Source of the DNA: Methylotenera sp.
GTDB taxonomy: Bacteria > Pseudomonadota > Gammaproteobacteria > Burkholderiales > Methylophilaceae
Reading direction: 5' to 3'
Length of the DNA: 43,440 nt
Assembly: GCA_013141075.1 (NCBI GenBank)
Contig: JABFRQ010000009.1
Span: 1 to 43,440, forward strand
Within the stretch, counting starts at the first letter, position 1, and each line of letters starts with the position of its first letter. The position numbers were made by a program, and so were the translations under genes. The notes under the pieces are model-generated. The model saw only the letters and a program-made list of their open reading frames with translations, ran no database searches and was not told where the DNA came from. Positions 34,359 through 43,329 of the stretch are shown piece by piece.

Positions 34359-35719
34359 TATTGTTTCCCTTCAACTGGGCTACCTATTAGCGCCATTTGC
34401 AGCGCATTTTCAGCCAACCAAAATTCATTCAACTTTACAATATAGCCATTCACACTTGTCACTTGCGCACGAGCATCAGCAAACAATTCAAATGGACTAA
34501 TAAGCATGCCGTTATAGCGCAATTGGTTTTCGTCTAATATTTTTTTACGTAGCGGCACAATTTCATCGCGATAATGTTTTGCCATATCGTAACTGGCAAG
34601 GTAGCGGCTATAAGCCTCACGCACTTCTGACTGGGCATTGATAGCCGTTTGCGCAGTGCGATTTACCGCTTGCATATAAATAGCCTCTGCCCGCGCAACC
34701 TTCGCCCCGCCCCAATCAAACAAGGGCAACTCAAACGCAATATCCACGCCATTTTTATAAGGGTCATGACGCTTGCCTTCTAACACGCGTGCTGGGCCAA
34801 TTTCCAGCACATTGATGAATCGCGTAGTTTTGGTCAGGCCTAACTGTTTAGCTAAAGCGGCCGTTTCTAAACGCATTGCCTGCAAATCTAACCTTTGCTC
34901 AAACGCTGCTGCCTCAAAAGGCTGCAATTCGGTGATTGTTTTAGGTAAATCTGGCAGGCGTTTCGCCAAGTTAAGTTGCGTTGCAGGCACCGCTAGCAAA
35001 CGTGCTAACGCTTCATGGGCGCTGGTTTGTTGCTGTTTAGCAAGTGTATGTTCTTGCACGGCTTCCGCATAAAAACTTTGCTCTCGTACAAGTTCCAACT
35101 TGTTCCAATTACCTGCTTTTACCATACGCCTAGCTAGCTCTGCACTGGCTTCTGCAGATTCTTTTACTTGCTCGCTGTAACGAAAATGCTCATTCGCTGC
35201 CACTGCATTAAAGTAAGATTGTCGCGTTTTATGCGCTAAATTTAATACTTCTAACACAACGTTTTGCTTAGTTTTCTCAAAATTTTGACGCTCAATGCCC
35301 AACATTTTCGGCATGGTAATTAACGAAAAAATATTAAAAGTCAGCACCTGTTCAATTTTGTATTCACCGCCATTTTTGGCGTATATCATCCCAAATTTCG
35401 GGTTAGGCAAACGCCCAGCCTGCACCACATCTGCCTCTGAAATGCCTAATTCATAAAATGAAGCTTGCAAGCCTTTGTTGTTTAATAGGGCAATTTGCAC
35501 TGCGTTATCTGCATTTATCACGTCATTTAAAAGTGTACTAACGCGGTCTGCCACAAATTTTTTCTCAGCTTCGGTTTTTGGCCAAGCCACTTCTTGCTTA
35601 AGGTGTCGCGCGGTCGTTTCTTTTACGCCAGCTAAACCGCCATCTTGTGAAAATGTTGTGCAACTGCTCAGCACAACACTGGCAAACAGGCCATAAAGTA
35701 TTGTTTTAAAATGTTTCAT
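34358..35719 (-). CDS. Outer membrane efflux lipoprotein (TolC/CusC-like)
   Basis: It is a trimeric outer-membrane channel of the OEP family. The signal ends in the lipobox VVLSSC (Cys20), so it is lipid-anchored like CusC. Two similar helix-rich halves follow: IALLNNKGLQASFYELGISEADVVQAGRLPNPKF around 78-112 by parts, and VDIAFELPLFDWGGAKVARAEA around 320-345. Each half has the beta-barrel turn plus long coiled-coil typical of OEP. No CusA-type pump or CusB-type adaptor is beside it, so it probably recruits partners encoded elsewhere. The operon order is Cys/His-rich protein - this gene - multicopper oxidase. It is 453 residues long. Confidence 0.9.
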   Translation of the reverse strand: MKHFKTILYGLFASVVLSSCTTFSQDGGLAGVKETTARHLKQEVAWPKTEAEKKFVADRVSTLLNDVINADNAVQIALLNNKGLQASFYELGISEADVVQAGRLPNPKFGMIYAKNGGEYKIEQVLTFNIFSLITMPKMLGIERQNFEKTKQNVVLEVLNLAHKTRQSYFNAVAANEHFRYSEQVKESAEASAELARRMVKAGNWNKLELVREQSFYAEAVQEHTLAKQQQTSAHEALARLLAVPATQLNLAKRLPDLPKTITELQPFEAAAFEQRLDLQAMRLETAALAKQLGLTKTTRFINVLEIGPARVLEGKRHDPYKNGVDIAFELPLFDWGGAKVARAEAIYMQAVNRTAQTAINAQSEVREAYSRYLASYDMAKHYRDEIVPLRKKILDENQLRYNGMLISPFELFADARAQVTSVNGYIVKLNEFWLAENALQMALIGSPVEGKQ

Positions 35720-35796
35720 ATAAACCCCATCTAAATATGCTGGTTATTCGTCTAAACATTTAAACTGAAATGCTTAGACGACGGGCAGGCTTAAGC

Positions 35797-36189
35797 CTAA
35801 CAAGCATCGGCGATGGGTGGTTTTTGCGGCTGAGCGCTGGTAGGGGCGTGATAAATATTAACGAAAGGTGTTGCAGTAACGTGCTGCACCTGCACAACAA
35901 TAGCATTAAACTGCCCTTGAGGCATCATAGAAAAACAAGCAAAGCAATGATTGCAATGACTACAATTTGCTTGAGATTGTTGTTTTTCATGCGTCAGAGC
36001 TTGCAAATGCTTACTTTGTACATCATGGCAATGCTCAGTGTGAATTTCAGCATTTTCAACAGGCTGGCTCAAGCCTGACGCCACTTGTTCAACAGTCATC
36101 ATGCTGCTGGCGTAAACAGTTTCTGCAGTGAATACTGTTATTAGCAAGAGTACAAAAAAACGTAAAAATTGAGGGTGAGTAAAGCGCAT
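35797..36189 (-). CDS. Exported Cys/His-rich protein, likely metal-binding
   Basis: This 130-residue protein is not one I recognise. A signal peptide (1-28, ending VYAS) is followed by a short acidic and His-rich part (EIHTEHCHDVQSKH, 48-61). A C-x2-C-x2-C-x2-C cluster (C76, C79, C82, C85) with nearby His and Met-Met follows, then a hydrophobic strand and a C-terminal Cys130. This could bind copper or zinc in the periplasm or inner-membrane face. It starts the operon with the outer-membrane efflux channel and multicopper oxidase (77 bases before the channel). A role in copper sensing or buffering is an inference; it may be related to CopL-like proteins. Confidence 0.72.
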   Translation of the reverse strand: MRFTHPQFLRFFVLLLITVFTAETVYASSMMTVEQVASGLSQPVENAEIHTEHCHDVQSKHLQALTHEKQQSQANCSHCNHCFACFSMMPQGQFNAIVVQVQHVTATPFVNIYHAPTSAQPQKPPIADAC

Positions 36190-36625
36190 AGGTTTATTTA
36201 ATCACAAAGGTTAAGCAAGGTAAACTAAACATTTACACTTCGTCTGTGAGACAGCACGATACGCACAAAGTTTATATAGCTAGCCTACATCAAGCACCCA
36301 ATGGCTGAGCGCTTTCGCTCACTTGTCAATTAAAATTTATATTGCATAACACACTGAGTATTTATAGTTTAATTATGCTAACTTATATAAAACATAAGTG
36401 TTCATTAAAAATAATTAAATCTATATGATTTGTGCTTGATTTTAACGCGCCTAAGGTTTATTGTTTGATTCGCGCTTACATTTAGCAACACGTCTGCAAA
36501 CCCTTTATCTATAAGGGTTATAGAACATTAAGCTTGGTTTTTAATTTATTGAAAATAGCTACAAAGCAATGCGGTTTAAAAGATAGATTTACTACATTAA
36601 CGATAGAAAACCTAGAGGAGTTAGC
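36190..36625. other. 436-base gene-free gap between the copper operon and the aldehyde dehydrogenase gene
   Basis: The gap separates two divergent units. I see no ORF worth calling and no tRNA. It holds a small hairpin, AACCCTT (36499-36505) with AAGGGTT (36513-36519), and AT-rich DNA. No sigma-54 or clear -35/-10 pair for the aldehyde dehydrogenase can be picked out by eye. Confidence 0.6.
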
Positions 36626-38146
36626 ATGAGTTTAGACATTTTAAAAGGTATGGGTGTAAAAATCCCTTATAAAGCAAAGTACGATAATTACATCGGCGGC
36701 AAATGGGTTGCCCCAGTCAAAGGTGAATACTTTGATGTGGTTTCACCAATTACTGGTAAAAATTACACGCAAGCGGCACGGTCTAGCGCTGAAGATGTAG
36801 AGTTGGCTTTAGATGCAGCGCATGCTGCGGCAGATGCTTGGGGCAAAACCTCTACAACAGAGCGCTCTAACATTTTACTTAAAATTGCAGACCGCATTGA
36901 AGCTAACTTAGAGTTAATTGCCACAGCTGACACTATTGATAACGGCAAACCGATACGCGAAACGATCAATGCTGACATCCCTTTAACCGTTGACCATTTC
37001 CGCTATTTTGCGGGTGCAATTCGTGCGCAAGAAGGCGGTATTAGTGAAATTGACCACGATACAATGGCGTACCATTATCATGAACCGCTAGGCGTGGTTG
37101 GTCAAATTATCCCTTGGAACTTCCCTATTTTGATGGCGGCTTGGAAGCTAGCGCCAGCCTTGGCTGCGGGTAACTGCATTGTCATGAAACCAGCGGAATT
37201 TACACCAATTTCTATTCTAATTATGATGGAAGTGATTGGCGATTTATTACCTCCAGGTACGGTAAATATTGTCAATGGCTACGGTCGCGAATGTGGTGCG
37301 CCATTGGCTAACAGCAAACGTATTGCCAAAATTGGCTTTACAGGTTCAACTGCAACTGGTCGTGCTATTGCCACGGCCGCAGCTAGCAACTTAATTCCAG
37401 CAACATTAGAACTAGGTGGTAAATCTCCTAACATCTTCTTTGCCGATATTATGGATGAAGACGACGCGTTTTTTGATAAAGCGATTGAAGGCTTGGTATT
37501 GTTTGCCTTTAACCAAGGCGAAGTGTGCACATGCCCATCACGCGCCATTATTCAAGAATCAATTTACGAAAAATTTATTGCGCGCGTGCTAGAGCGTGTA
37601 AAAGCGATTAAACAAGGCAGCCCGCTAGATTCAAGCACCATGCTAGGCGCACAAGCTTCAGAAGACCAAATGAACAAAATCATGAACTACATTGATATTG
37701 GTAAGCAAGAAGGCGCTGAAGTATTGATTGGTGGTAATCGCAATATGTTAAAAGGCGATTTAGCAGGCGGCTACTATATTGAGCCGACCTTGCTTAAAGG
37801 CCACAACAAAATGCGCGTATTCCAAGAAGAAATTTTTGGCCCAGTGCTAGCTGTGACCACCTTTAAAGATGAAGCAGAAGCTTTAGCCATTGCTAACGAC
37901 AGCATTTTTGGTCTTGGTGCAGGGGTTTGGACACGTAATGGTACCGTGGCTTATAGAATGGGTCGTGGCATTAAAGCTGGCCGTGTTTGGACTAATTGCT
38001 ACCATGCCTACCCTGCCCACGCGGCATTTGGCGGTTACAAAGAATCTGGCATTGGTCGCGAAAACCACAAAATGATGCTAGACCATTACCAACAAACTAA
38101 ATGCTTGCTAGTAAGCTACAGCCCTAATAAACTAGGTTTCTTCTAG
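36626..38146 (+). CDS. NAD-dependent aldehyde dehydrogenase (ExaC/AcoD group)
   Basis: It oxidises an aliphatic aldehyde, probably acetaldehyde, to the acid with NAD+. The 506-residue protein has the ALDH signatures [21 protein letters not shown] (around 150-170, by parts), FTGSTATG, the catalytic-Glu region [12 protein letters not shown], and the catalytic loop [12 protein letters not shown], where C301 is the likely nucleophile. [20 protein letters not shown] ending ([16 protein letters not shown]) follows. The length and the following DUF779 gene are the hallmark of ExaC/AcoD enzymes. AGAGGAG precedes the ATG at good spacing. In a methylotroph it may act in ethanol or other C2 oxidation; that is a guess. 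Confidence 0.93.
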   Translation: MSLDILKGMGVKIPYKAKYDNYIGGKWVAPVKGEYFDVVSPITGKNYTQAARSSAEDVELALDAAHAAADAWGKTSTTERSNILLKIADRIEANLELIATADTIDNGKPIRETINADIPLTVDHFRYFAGAIRAQEGGISEIDHDTMAYHYHEPLGVVGQIIPWNFPILMAAWKLAPALAAGNCIVMKPAEFTPISILIMMEVIGDLLPPGTVNIVNGYGRECGAPLANSKRIAKIGFTGSTATGRAIATAAASNLIPATLELGGKSPNIFFADIMDEDDAFFDKAIEGLVLFAFNQGEVCTCPSRAIIQESIYEKFIARVLERVKAIKQGSPLDSSTMLGAQASEDQMNKIMNYIDIGKQEGAEVLIGGNRNMLKGDLAGGYYIEPTLLKGHNKMRVFQEEIFGPVLAVTTFKDEAEALAIANDSIFGLGAGVWTRNGTVAYRMGRGIKAGRVWTNCYHAYPAHAAFGGYKESGIGRENHKMMLDHYQQTKCLLVSYSPNKLGFF

Positions 38147-38173
38147 TTTAATCGCTTGCAATTTTAGTACAAT

Positions 38174-38201
38174 AAAGGGGCAAGTTTACTTGCCCCTTTT
38201 T
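38174..38201 (+). terminator. Hairpin terminator between the aldehyde dehydrogenase and DUF779 genes
   Basis: GGGGCAAG-type stem: AAAGGGGCAA pairs with TTGCCCCTTT around GTTTAC, followed by T5 at 38197-38201. It sits 28 bases after the dehydrogenase stop and 45 before the DUF779 start, so DUF779 gets read-through or its own promoter. Confidence 0.88.
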
Positions 38202-38245
38202 GTTTGGTATTTTTGCAGTACGACATAAGCTTGGAGCTTGATGAC

Positions 38246-38668
38246 ATGAATACAGTAAGCACAGAACGTTCAGCCACAATCAATGATCCCGAAAAAACAC
38301 GTCGCGTATCAGCCACGCCAAGTGCATTGGCGTTGATTCAGAGACTGACTGCCGAGTTTGGGCCTATTGCTTTTTTGCAATCTGGCGGCTGTTGTGAAGG
38401 TAGTGGGCCAATTTGTATGCCACTCAACGAATTTAACCCTAGCGCTGCTGATGTAATTCTTGGGGAATGGCAAGACGCCACATTTTACATGGGCAACAGT
38501 CACTTTACCTTTGCCGAGAACATGCATACCATTTTAGATGCAACGCCTAATTCGAGCGGATCATTTTCATTAGATTGCGGCACAGGCTTTGCTTTTATTA
38601 CTAGCGGACGCTTATATTCAGATGAAGAACTGGCTAATTTACCCCCCGTAAAACGCGTTGGGCTTTAA
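38246..38668 (+). CDS. DUF779 protein (partner of ExaC/AcoD aldehyde dehydrogenases)
   Basis: DUF779 proteins are small and almost always follow an ExaC/AcoD-type dehydrogenase gene. The signature FLQSGGCCEGSGPICMP (residues about 44-60) with Cys-Cys and a third Cys is intact. DCGTGFAFIT near the end adds another Cys, so metal or redox binding is plausible, but no function is established to my knowledge. The start is ATG 38246, with GGAG ten bases before. The open frame extends 14 codons more, but these lie in the region right after the terminator. It is 140 residues long. Confidence 0.88.
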   Translation: MNTVSTERSATINDPEKTRRVSATPSALALIQRLTAEFGPIAFLQSGGCCEGSGPICMPLNEFNPSAADVILGEWQDATFYMGNSHFTFAENMHTILDATPNSSGSFSLDCGTGFAFITSGRLYSDEELANLPPVKRVGL

Positions 38669-38725
38669 CTAGATTGCATTTTTAAGCAAAAATACAGCTT
38701 AAAATACAACGGAAAACACAATGAA

Positions 38726-38750
38726 AAAAGGGGCAGAATCTGCCCCTTTT
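38726..38750. terminator. Bidirectional terminator between the convergent DUF779 and argG genes
   Basis: GGGGCA (38730-38735) pairs with TGCCCC (38741-38746) around GAATC, and A4/T4 continue the stem. On the minus strand the tail is T6, so it should be stronger for argG. Confidence 0.88.
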
Positions 38751-38778
38751 CAACTATTGCCGATGCACTTAGATGCGC

Positions 38779-40023
38779 TTACTGACTATTTTTAATTCTC
38801 AAATTCGCCGCAATGCGCAAACGCAAAGCATTGAGCTTAATAAAACCAGCTGCATCTTTTTGGTCGTACGCGCCTTCGTCATCTTCGAACGTGGCGATGG
38901 TTGAATCAAACAATGAGTTCGTTTTACTATCGCGCCCCGTCACAATCACGTTACCTTTATACAGCTTAACGCGCACCCAGCCGTTTACAGTTGTTTGCGT
39001 GTGGTCAATCAATGTTTGCAACGCAATACGCTCAGGACTCCACCAATAGCCGTTATAAATCATACTGGCATAGCGCGGCATTAAATCATCTTTTAAATGC
39101 GCCACTTCGCGGTCTAGCGTAATGCTTTCAATCGCGCGATGTGCTTTGAGCATAATCGTGCCCCCTGGCGTTTCATAACAGCCGCGTGACTTCATACCCA
39201 CGTAGCGATTTTCAACTAAATCTAAGCGGCCAATGCCATGCTTGCCGCCAATTTTGTTTAAATGCGCTAAAAGCTCGTGTGGCTTCATGGCTTCACCATT
39301 TAGGCTAACTGGGTCACCATTTACATATTCAATATCTAAGTATTCTGCTGCATCTGGTGCTTTCTCTGGGCTCACACTCCAACGCCACATTGATTCTTCA
39401 GCTTCTGCCGCTGGGTTTTCTAGGTGACGACCTTCATAAGAAATATGCAACAAGTTCGCATCCATTGAGTATGGGCTACCACCTTGTTTATGCTTCATGT
39501 CCACTGGAATACCATGTGTTTCAGCGTAGTTCATCAATTTTTCGCGACTTAACAAATCCCACTCGCGCCAAGGTGCAATGATTTGAATATTAGGGTTTAA
39601 AGCATACGCACCCAACTCAAAACGGACTTGGTCATTGCCCTTGCCTGTTGCACCGTGTGAAATAGCGTCTGCATTGGTTAGCGCGGCAATTTCAATTAAA
39701 CGTTTCGCAATTAACGGGCGGGCGATTGAAGTACCTAATAAGTATTCGCCTTCATAAACCGTATTCGCACGGAACATGGGGAACACGAAGTCACGCACAA
39801 ACTCTTCACGCACGTCATCAATATAAATATCACTGTCTTTCACACCAGCCGCTTTAGCCTTAGCGCGTGCAGGTTCTAACTCTTCGCCTTGACCTAAGTC
39901 TGCGGTGAATGTTACCACTTCACATTTATATTCGTCTTGCAGCCATTTTAATATAACAGAAGTATCCAGTCCGCCAGAATAGGCTAACACTACTTTTTTG
40001 ATTTCGTTTTTAACGTTACTCAT
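38779..40023 (-). CDS. argG: Argininosuccinate synthase
   Basis: It joins citrulline and aspartate with ATP to give argininosuccinate. It has the ATP-pyrophosphatase motif AYSGGLDTS near the start, then [15 protein letters not shown], and the [15 protein letters not shown] and [15 protein letters not shown] regions. Its 414 residues are normal for type 1 ArgG. It is the last gene of the argD-argF-argG operon, 14 bases after argF. ArgH is not in the window. Confidence 0.97.
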   Translation of the reverse strand: MSNVKNEIKKVVLAYSGGLDTSVILKWLQDEYKCEVVTFTADLGQGEELEPARAKAKAAGVKDSDIYIDDVREEFVRDFVFPMFRANTVYEGEYLLGTSIARPLIAKRLIEIAALTNADAISHGATGKGNDQVRFELGAYALNPNIQIIAPWREWDLLSREKLMNYAETHGIPVDMKHKQGGSPYSMDANLLHISYEGRHLENPAAEAEESMWRWSVSPEKAPDAAEYLDIEYVNGDPVSLNGEAMKPHELLAHLNKIGGKHGIGRLDLVENRYVGMKSRGCYETPGGTIMLKAHRAIESITLDREVAHLKDDLMPRYASMIYNGYWWSPERIALQTLIDHTQTTVNGWVRVKLYKGNVIVTGRDSKTNSLFDSTIATFEDDEGAYDQKDAAGFIKLNALRLRIAANLRIKNSQ

Positions 40024-40037
40024 TGCTTAAACTTTCC

Positions 40038-40958
40038 TCAATTAACCTTACCTAATAACAAATATTCCATCAATGCTTTTTGCACGTGCAAGCGGTTCTC
40101 GGCTTCATCCCACACTACGCTCTGTACGCCATCTATCACTTCTGCGGCAACTTCTTCACCACGATGCGCTGGTAAACAATGCATAAAGAGCGCATCTTTT
40201 GTAGCCACTTTCATCATGTCGGCATCCACTTGCCAATCAGCAAAGTCACGTTTTCGTTCTTCGTTTTCCGCTTCAAAACCCATGCTAGTCCACACATCTG
40301 TGGTCACTAAATCTGCACCTTTTGCGGCCTGCATTGGGTCGGAAAACACTTCAAAATGGTCGTTGCCATACAAATTGGCACGTTCAGGCTCTACTTCATA
40401 ACCTGGTGGGGTTGAAACATGTACGTTAAAGTCTAGCATTTCTGCGGCTTGCAGCCATGTGTTACACACATTATTACTATCACCAATCCAAGCGACTGTT
40501 TTACCTTGAATCGAGCCTCTATGCTCAATAAACGTAAAAATATCTGCCAAAATTTGGCAGGGGTGATATTCGTTGGTTAGACCGTTAATCACAGGCACGC
40601 GAGAATTTTCCGCAAAGCGCTCAATAATGCTTTGCTCAAAAGTGCGAATCATTACAATGTCGCTCATGCGTGAAATCACTTGCGCGGCGTCTTCTACTGG
40701 CTCGCCACGGCCTAACTGTGAATCGCGCGTGTTTAAATAAATTGCCGCGCCACCTAGCTGATGCATGCCAGCCTCAAATGAAAGGCGCGTGCGCGTGCTA
40801 GCTTTTTCAAAAATCATCACCAATGTGCGGTCTTGCAAAGGCCAATATTGTTGGTACGTTTTGAATTGCTGCTTGATGATTTTTGTACGCACAAAAACAT
40901 GCTCAAGCTCATCACGCGTTAAGTCATTAAATTGCAAAAAGTGTTTAATTGATTTCAT
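40038..40958 (-). CDS. argF: Ornithine carbamoyltransferase
   Basis: It makes citrulline from ornithine and carbamoyl phosphate. Carbamoyl-phosphate site STRTRLSFE is near residue 55, HPCQILADIFT is the second domain hinge site, and HCLPAHRGEE has the catalytic Cys and ornithine-binding residues. Its 306 residues are as expected. It sits 8 bases after argD and 14 before argG, so it is certainly co-transcribed. Confidence 0.97.
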   Translation of the reverse strand: MKSIKHFLQFNDLTRDELEHVFVRTKIIKQQFKTYQQYWPLQDRTLVMIFEKASTRTRLSFEAGMHQLGGAAIYLNTRDSQLGRGEPVEDAAQVISRMSDIVMIRTFEQSIIERFAENSRVPVINGLTNEYHPCQILADIFTFIEHRGSIQGKTVAWIGDSNNVCNTWLQAAEMLDFNVHVSTPPGYEVEPERANLYGNDHFEVFSDPMQAAKGADLVTTDVWTSMGFEAENEERKRDFADWQVDADMMKVATKDALFMHCLPAHRGEEVAAEVIDGVQSVVWDEAENRLHVQKALMEYLLLGKVN

Positions 40959-40966
40959 AATAAAAT

Positions 40967-42139
40967 TTAAGCTAAAAATGTTTTAATCAGCGCAGATAAT
41001 CTGCTCACTAATTCTTTCGCTTCATCCTCGTTCATCACCAATGGTGGCAATAGGCGCACCACTTTATCGGCGGTTACGTTGATCAACAATTTGTTGGCCA
41101 AGGCCATTTTCACTAAATCGCCACATGGCCTATCTAGCTCAATACCTATCATCAAACCCGCATTGCGTATAGTCACCACGCCTTTGGTATTTTTAAACTC
41201 AGCTTCAAAACTAGTGCGAATTAAATCGCCAATTTTGGTTGAATTTTCACGCAAATTTTCTTGCTCAATAGCATTTAATGTCGCCAAACCAGCTGCGCAA
41301 GCCAGTGGATTACCGCCAAAAGTAGAGCCATGTTTGCCGTAAGTAAAGGTTTCTGCCGCCTTGCCACGCGCCACACAAGCGCCAATCGGCACGCCTGAGC
41401 CTAAACCTTTTGCCAAGCTCATTACATCTGGCATGATGCTAGTGTGTTGAAATGCAAACCAAGTGCCCGTGCGGGCAATGCCCGTTTGCACTTCATCTAA
41501 CATCAGCAACCAGCCGTTAGCATCGCAAATGGTGCGCAAGGCTTCAAGGTACGCACTGTTAGGGATGTTAATGCCGCCCTCGCCTTGCACAGGCTCAACT
41601 AAAATAGCCACCACATTATTTTTACGTGACGCCACTTGTTTAACGGCTTCCACATCATCATAAGGCACACGCACAAAACCGCTCACAAGCGGCTCAAAAC
41701 CTGCTTGCACTTTGCGGTTACCTGTGGCTGAAAGCGTTGCCATGGTACGTCCGTGGAAAGATTTATCCATGACAATAATTTCAGGATTCTCTATGCCTTT
41801 ATTGTGGCCATACAAGCGCGCTAGCTTAATGCTGGCCTCATTAGCCTCGCAACCTGAGTTGCAAAAAAATACGCTATCCATGCCTGAAATTTCGCACAGT
41901 TTATCTGCCAACGCTGCTTGCTCAGCAATATTGTAAATGTTTGATGTATGAATCAACTTAGCAGCTTGTTCGCTAATGGCTTTTACCAATGCTGGGTGCG
42001 CATGACCCAAGCCATTTACAGCCACCCCAGCTAACGCATCTAAATATTTTTCGCCGTGCGTATCCCACAACCACACGCCCTCACCCTTGGTAAAGGTAAC
42101 GGGTTGTCGATTATAGGTATTCATTAAATGTTCTGACAT
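40967..42139 (-). CDS. argD: Acetylornithine aminotransferase
   Basis: This class III PLP aminotransferase forms N-acetylornithine (and can also serve lysine synthesis). The 390-residue protein has FCNSGCEANEASIKLAR, the SFHGRTMATLSATGN segment, VEPVQGEGGI, LMLDEVQTGIARTG, and the PLP lysine in SLAKGLGSGVPIGA. The first gene of argDFG. Upstream lies a leader with a terminator hairpin (listed). The ATG at 42139 matches the start of homology; there is an in-frame ATG at the sixth codon as well (MSEHLMNTYN). Confidence 0.96.
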   Translation of the reverse strand: MSEHLMNTYNRQPVTFTKGEGVWLWDTHGEKYLDALAGVAVNGLGHAHPALVKAISEQAAKLIHTSNIYNIAEQAALADKLCEISGMDSVFFCNSGCEANEASIKLARLYGHNKGIENPEIIVMDKSFHGRTMATLSATGNRKVQAGFEPLVSGFVRVPYDDVEAVKQVASRKNNVVAILVEPVQGEGGINIPNSAYLEALRTICDANGWLLMLDEVQTGIARTGTWFAFQHTSIMPDVMSLAKGLGSGVPIGACVARGKAAETFTYGKHGSTFGGNPLACAAGLATLNAIEQENLRENSTKIGDLIRTSFEAEFKNTKGVVTIRNAGLMIGIELDRPCGDLVKMALANKLLINVTADKVVRLLPPLVMNEDEAKELVSRLSALIKTFLA

Positions 42140-42178
42140 AAGCGCTTTAAATTAAAACTAATTTGAACCTGTTAAAAG

Positions 42179-42200
42179 AAAAAAGGCGACTAATGCCGCC
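42179..42200 (-). terminator. Terminator-like hairpin in the argD leader (possible attenuator)
   Basis: On the minus strand GGCGGC (42200-42195) pairs with GTCGCC (42190-42185; one G-T pair) around ATTA, followed by T6 (42184-42179). It sits 40 bases upstream of the argD ATG. No minus-strand gene lies just upstream whose message it could end, so it likely acts on the argDFG transcript itself. A TTGCCA/GATAAT pair (42324-42319, 42303-42298; spacing 15) is a possible promoter for that transcript. Confidence 0.6.
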
Positions 42201-42255
42201 ATAACAACCTGAATTTATTGGATTTTTTATATAAAATCTGAAGAAAACTAATCAT
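42190..42255 (-). CDS. Possible leader peptide of argDFG (21 codons)
   Basis: A short ORF, ATG 42255 to TAG 42192-42190, encodes 21 residues ending KKSNKFRLLWRH. Two Arg codons (AGG and CGG) lie just before and inside the terminator stem, and the stop falls in its loop. This is what an arginine-sensing, trp-type attenuator would need. The Shine-Dalgarno is poor. An inverted repeat, GAGTAAT/ATTACTC (42256-42262 and 42271-42277), ends just before the ATG. Treat it as a hypothesis. Confidence 0.35.
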   Translation of the reverse strand: MISFLQILYKKSNKFRLLWRH

Positions 42256-42293
42256 GAGTAATGACTTATTATTACTCAAACACTTATCATATG

Positions 42294-42306
42294 TGAGATT
42301 ATCTCA
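42294..42306. promoter_or_regulatory. TGAGATTATCTCA palindrome between argD and the EamA gene
   Basis: Perfect 6-base arms around a central base in a divergent gene region. It overlaps the possible -10 hexamer GATAAT for argD. A regulator site is possible; it does not fit the ArgR box well. Confidence 0.35.
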
Positions 42307-42373
42307 AAACCCCTTAATTGGCAACCCTGCGCGCGTGCCAAGCGCATACAATCACGGTGTTATCGTAAAATAA

Positions 42374-43255
42374 ATGCTAAAAAATTTACAATTCAAACCA
42401 AGCCGCTTCACCCTACCCAATTTAGGCAGCCTATGGATGCTAGTTGCTGCGCTGGGCTTTGCGATTATGGGCGCGCTAGTGAAAGTGGGTGCACAAAAAT
42501 TTAGCAGCGCTGAACTGGTTTTTTATCGCTCAATATTTGGTTTACTGGTGATTTGGTTCTACATCGCTGCCAATAAACTGCCGCTTACTACGCCGTTTAT
42601 GTTTAAACAAATGTCGCGTGCTTTGGTGGGGTTTGCGGCTCTGGTGTTGTTTTTCTATGCGATTGCACATTTACCTTTAGCAACCGCCATTACGCTTAAC
42701 TATACATCGCCATTGTTTTTAGCGGTTTTCATGCCGTTTTTATTGCATGAAAAACCTAAAAAAACCTTGTATATCGGCTTGATTATTGGGTTTGTTGGCG
42801 TGGGCTTGCTACTTAAACCAACGCTAAACCGCGCAGATTGGTTGGCTGGCAGCCTTGGTTTACTCTCAGGCTTAGGTGCGGCGCTGGCTTATGTGCATGT
42901 TAAGCAGCTCGGCAAGCTGAACGAGCCAGATTGGCGCACGGTATTTTATTTCACGCTAATTTCTAGCATTGGTGCTGGGCTGTGGATGCTTTTTGATCAT
43001 TTTCATGCCATTGCGTGGCAAGATTTACCTATATTATTAGGCTTAGGCTTATCAGCCACCATTGCTCAACTGGCTATGACGCGCGCCTACAGAACAGGTA
43101 ATACACTGGTAGTTGCAAGCTTAGCCTATGCAACCGTGGTATTAGCCAGCTTATTTGGCGTGCTGTGGTGGCATGAACATTTGAGCTTAGATGCATGGCT
43201 TGCGATTAGCTTGATTATTTTGAGCGGCATAATTAGCGTGCGGGCTACGCGTTAA
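42374..43255 (+). CDS. EamA (DMT) family transporter
   Basis: It is an inner-membrane protein of the drug/metabolite transporter superfamily. The 293 residues have ten hydrophobic segments in two EamA repeats. The first has LGFAIMGALVKVGAQKFSSAELVFYRS, given here by parts across residues 33-59. The second begins around LAGSLGLLSGLGAALAYVHVKQL and ends with LIILSGIISVRATR. The cargo cannot be told. It is divergent from the arg operon by about 234 bases, which holds its promoter and the arg leader. ATG 42374 has no clear RBS. Confidence 0.9.
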   Translation: MLKNLQFKPSRFTLPNLGSLWMLVAALGFAIMGALVKVGAQKFSSAELVFYRSIFGLLVIWFYIAANKLPLTTPFMFKQMSRALVGFAALVLFFYAIAHLPLATAITLNYTSPLFLAVFMPFLLHEKPKKTLYIGLIIGFVGVGLLLKPTLNRADWLAGSLGLLSGLGAALAYVHVKQLGKLNEPDWRTVFYFTLISSIGAGLWMLFDHFHAIAWQDLPILLGLGLSATIAQLAMTRAYRTGNTLVVASLAYATVVLASLFGVLWWHEHLSLDAWLAISLIILSGIISVRATR

Positions 43256-43281
43256 TTTTAGTCTAAGTTATTCATCAGGGT

Positions 43282-43327
43282 GTAGGTCAAGGTTTAACCC
43301 AACTTTTCGGGCTAAAGCCCGACCTAC
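43282..43327. repeat. Imperfect inverted repeat with GTAGGTC/GACCTAC ends
   Basis: GTAGGTC at 43282-43288 pairs with GACCTAC at 43321-43327. Inside, GGTTTAACCC and GGGCTAAAGCCC continue the arms with mismatches. Elements with the GTAGGTCGGGCTTTAGCCCGA type core are widespread in proteobacterial intergenic DNA (general knowledge). It lies between the convergent EamA transporter and LuxR-type genes. Confidence 0.6.
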
Positions 43328-43329
43328 AA

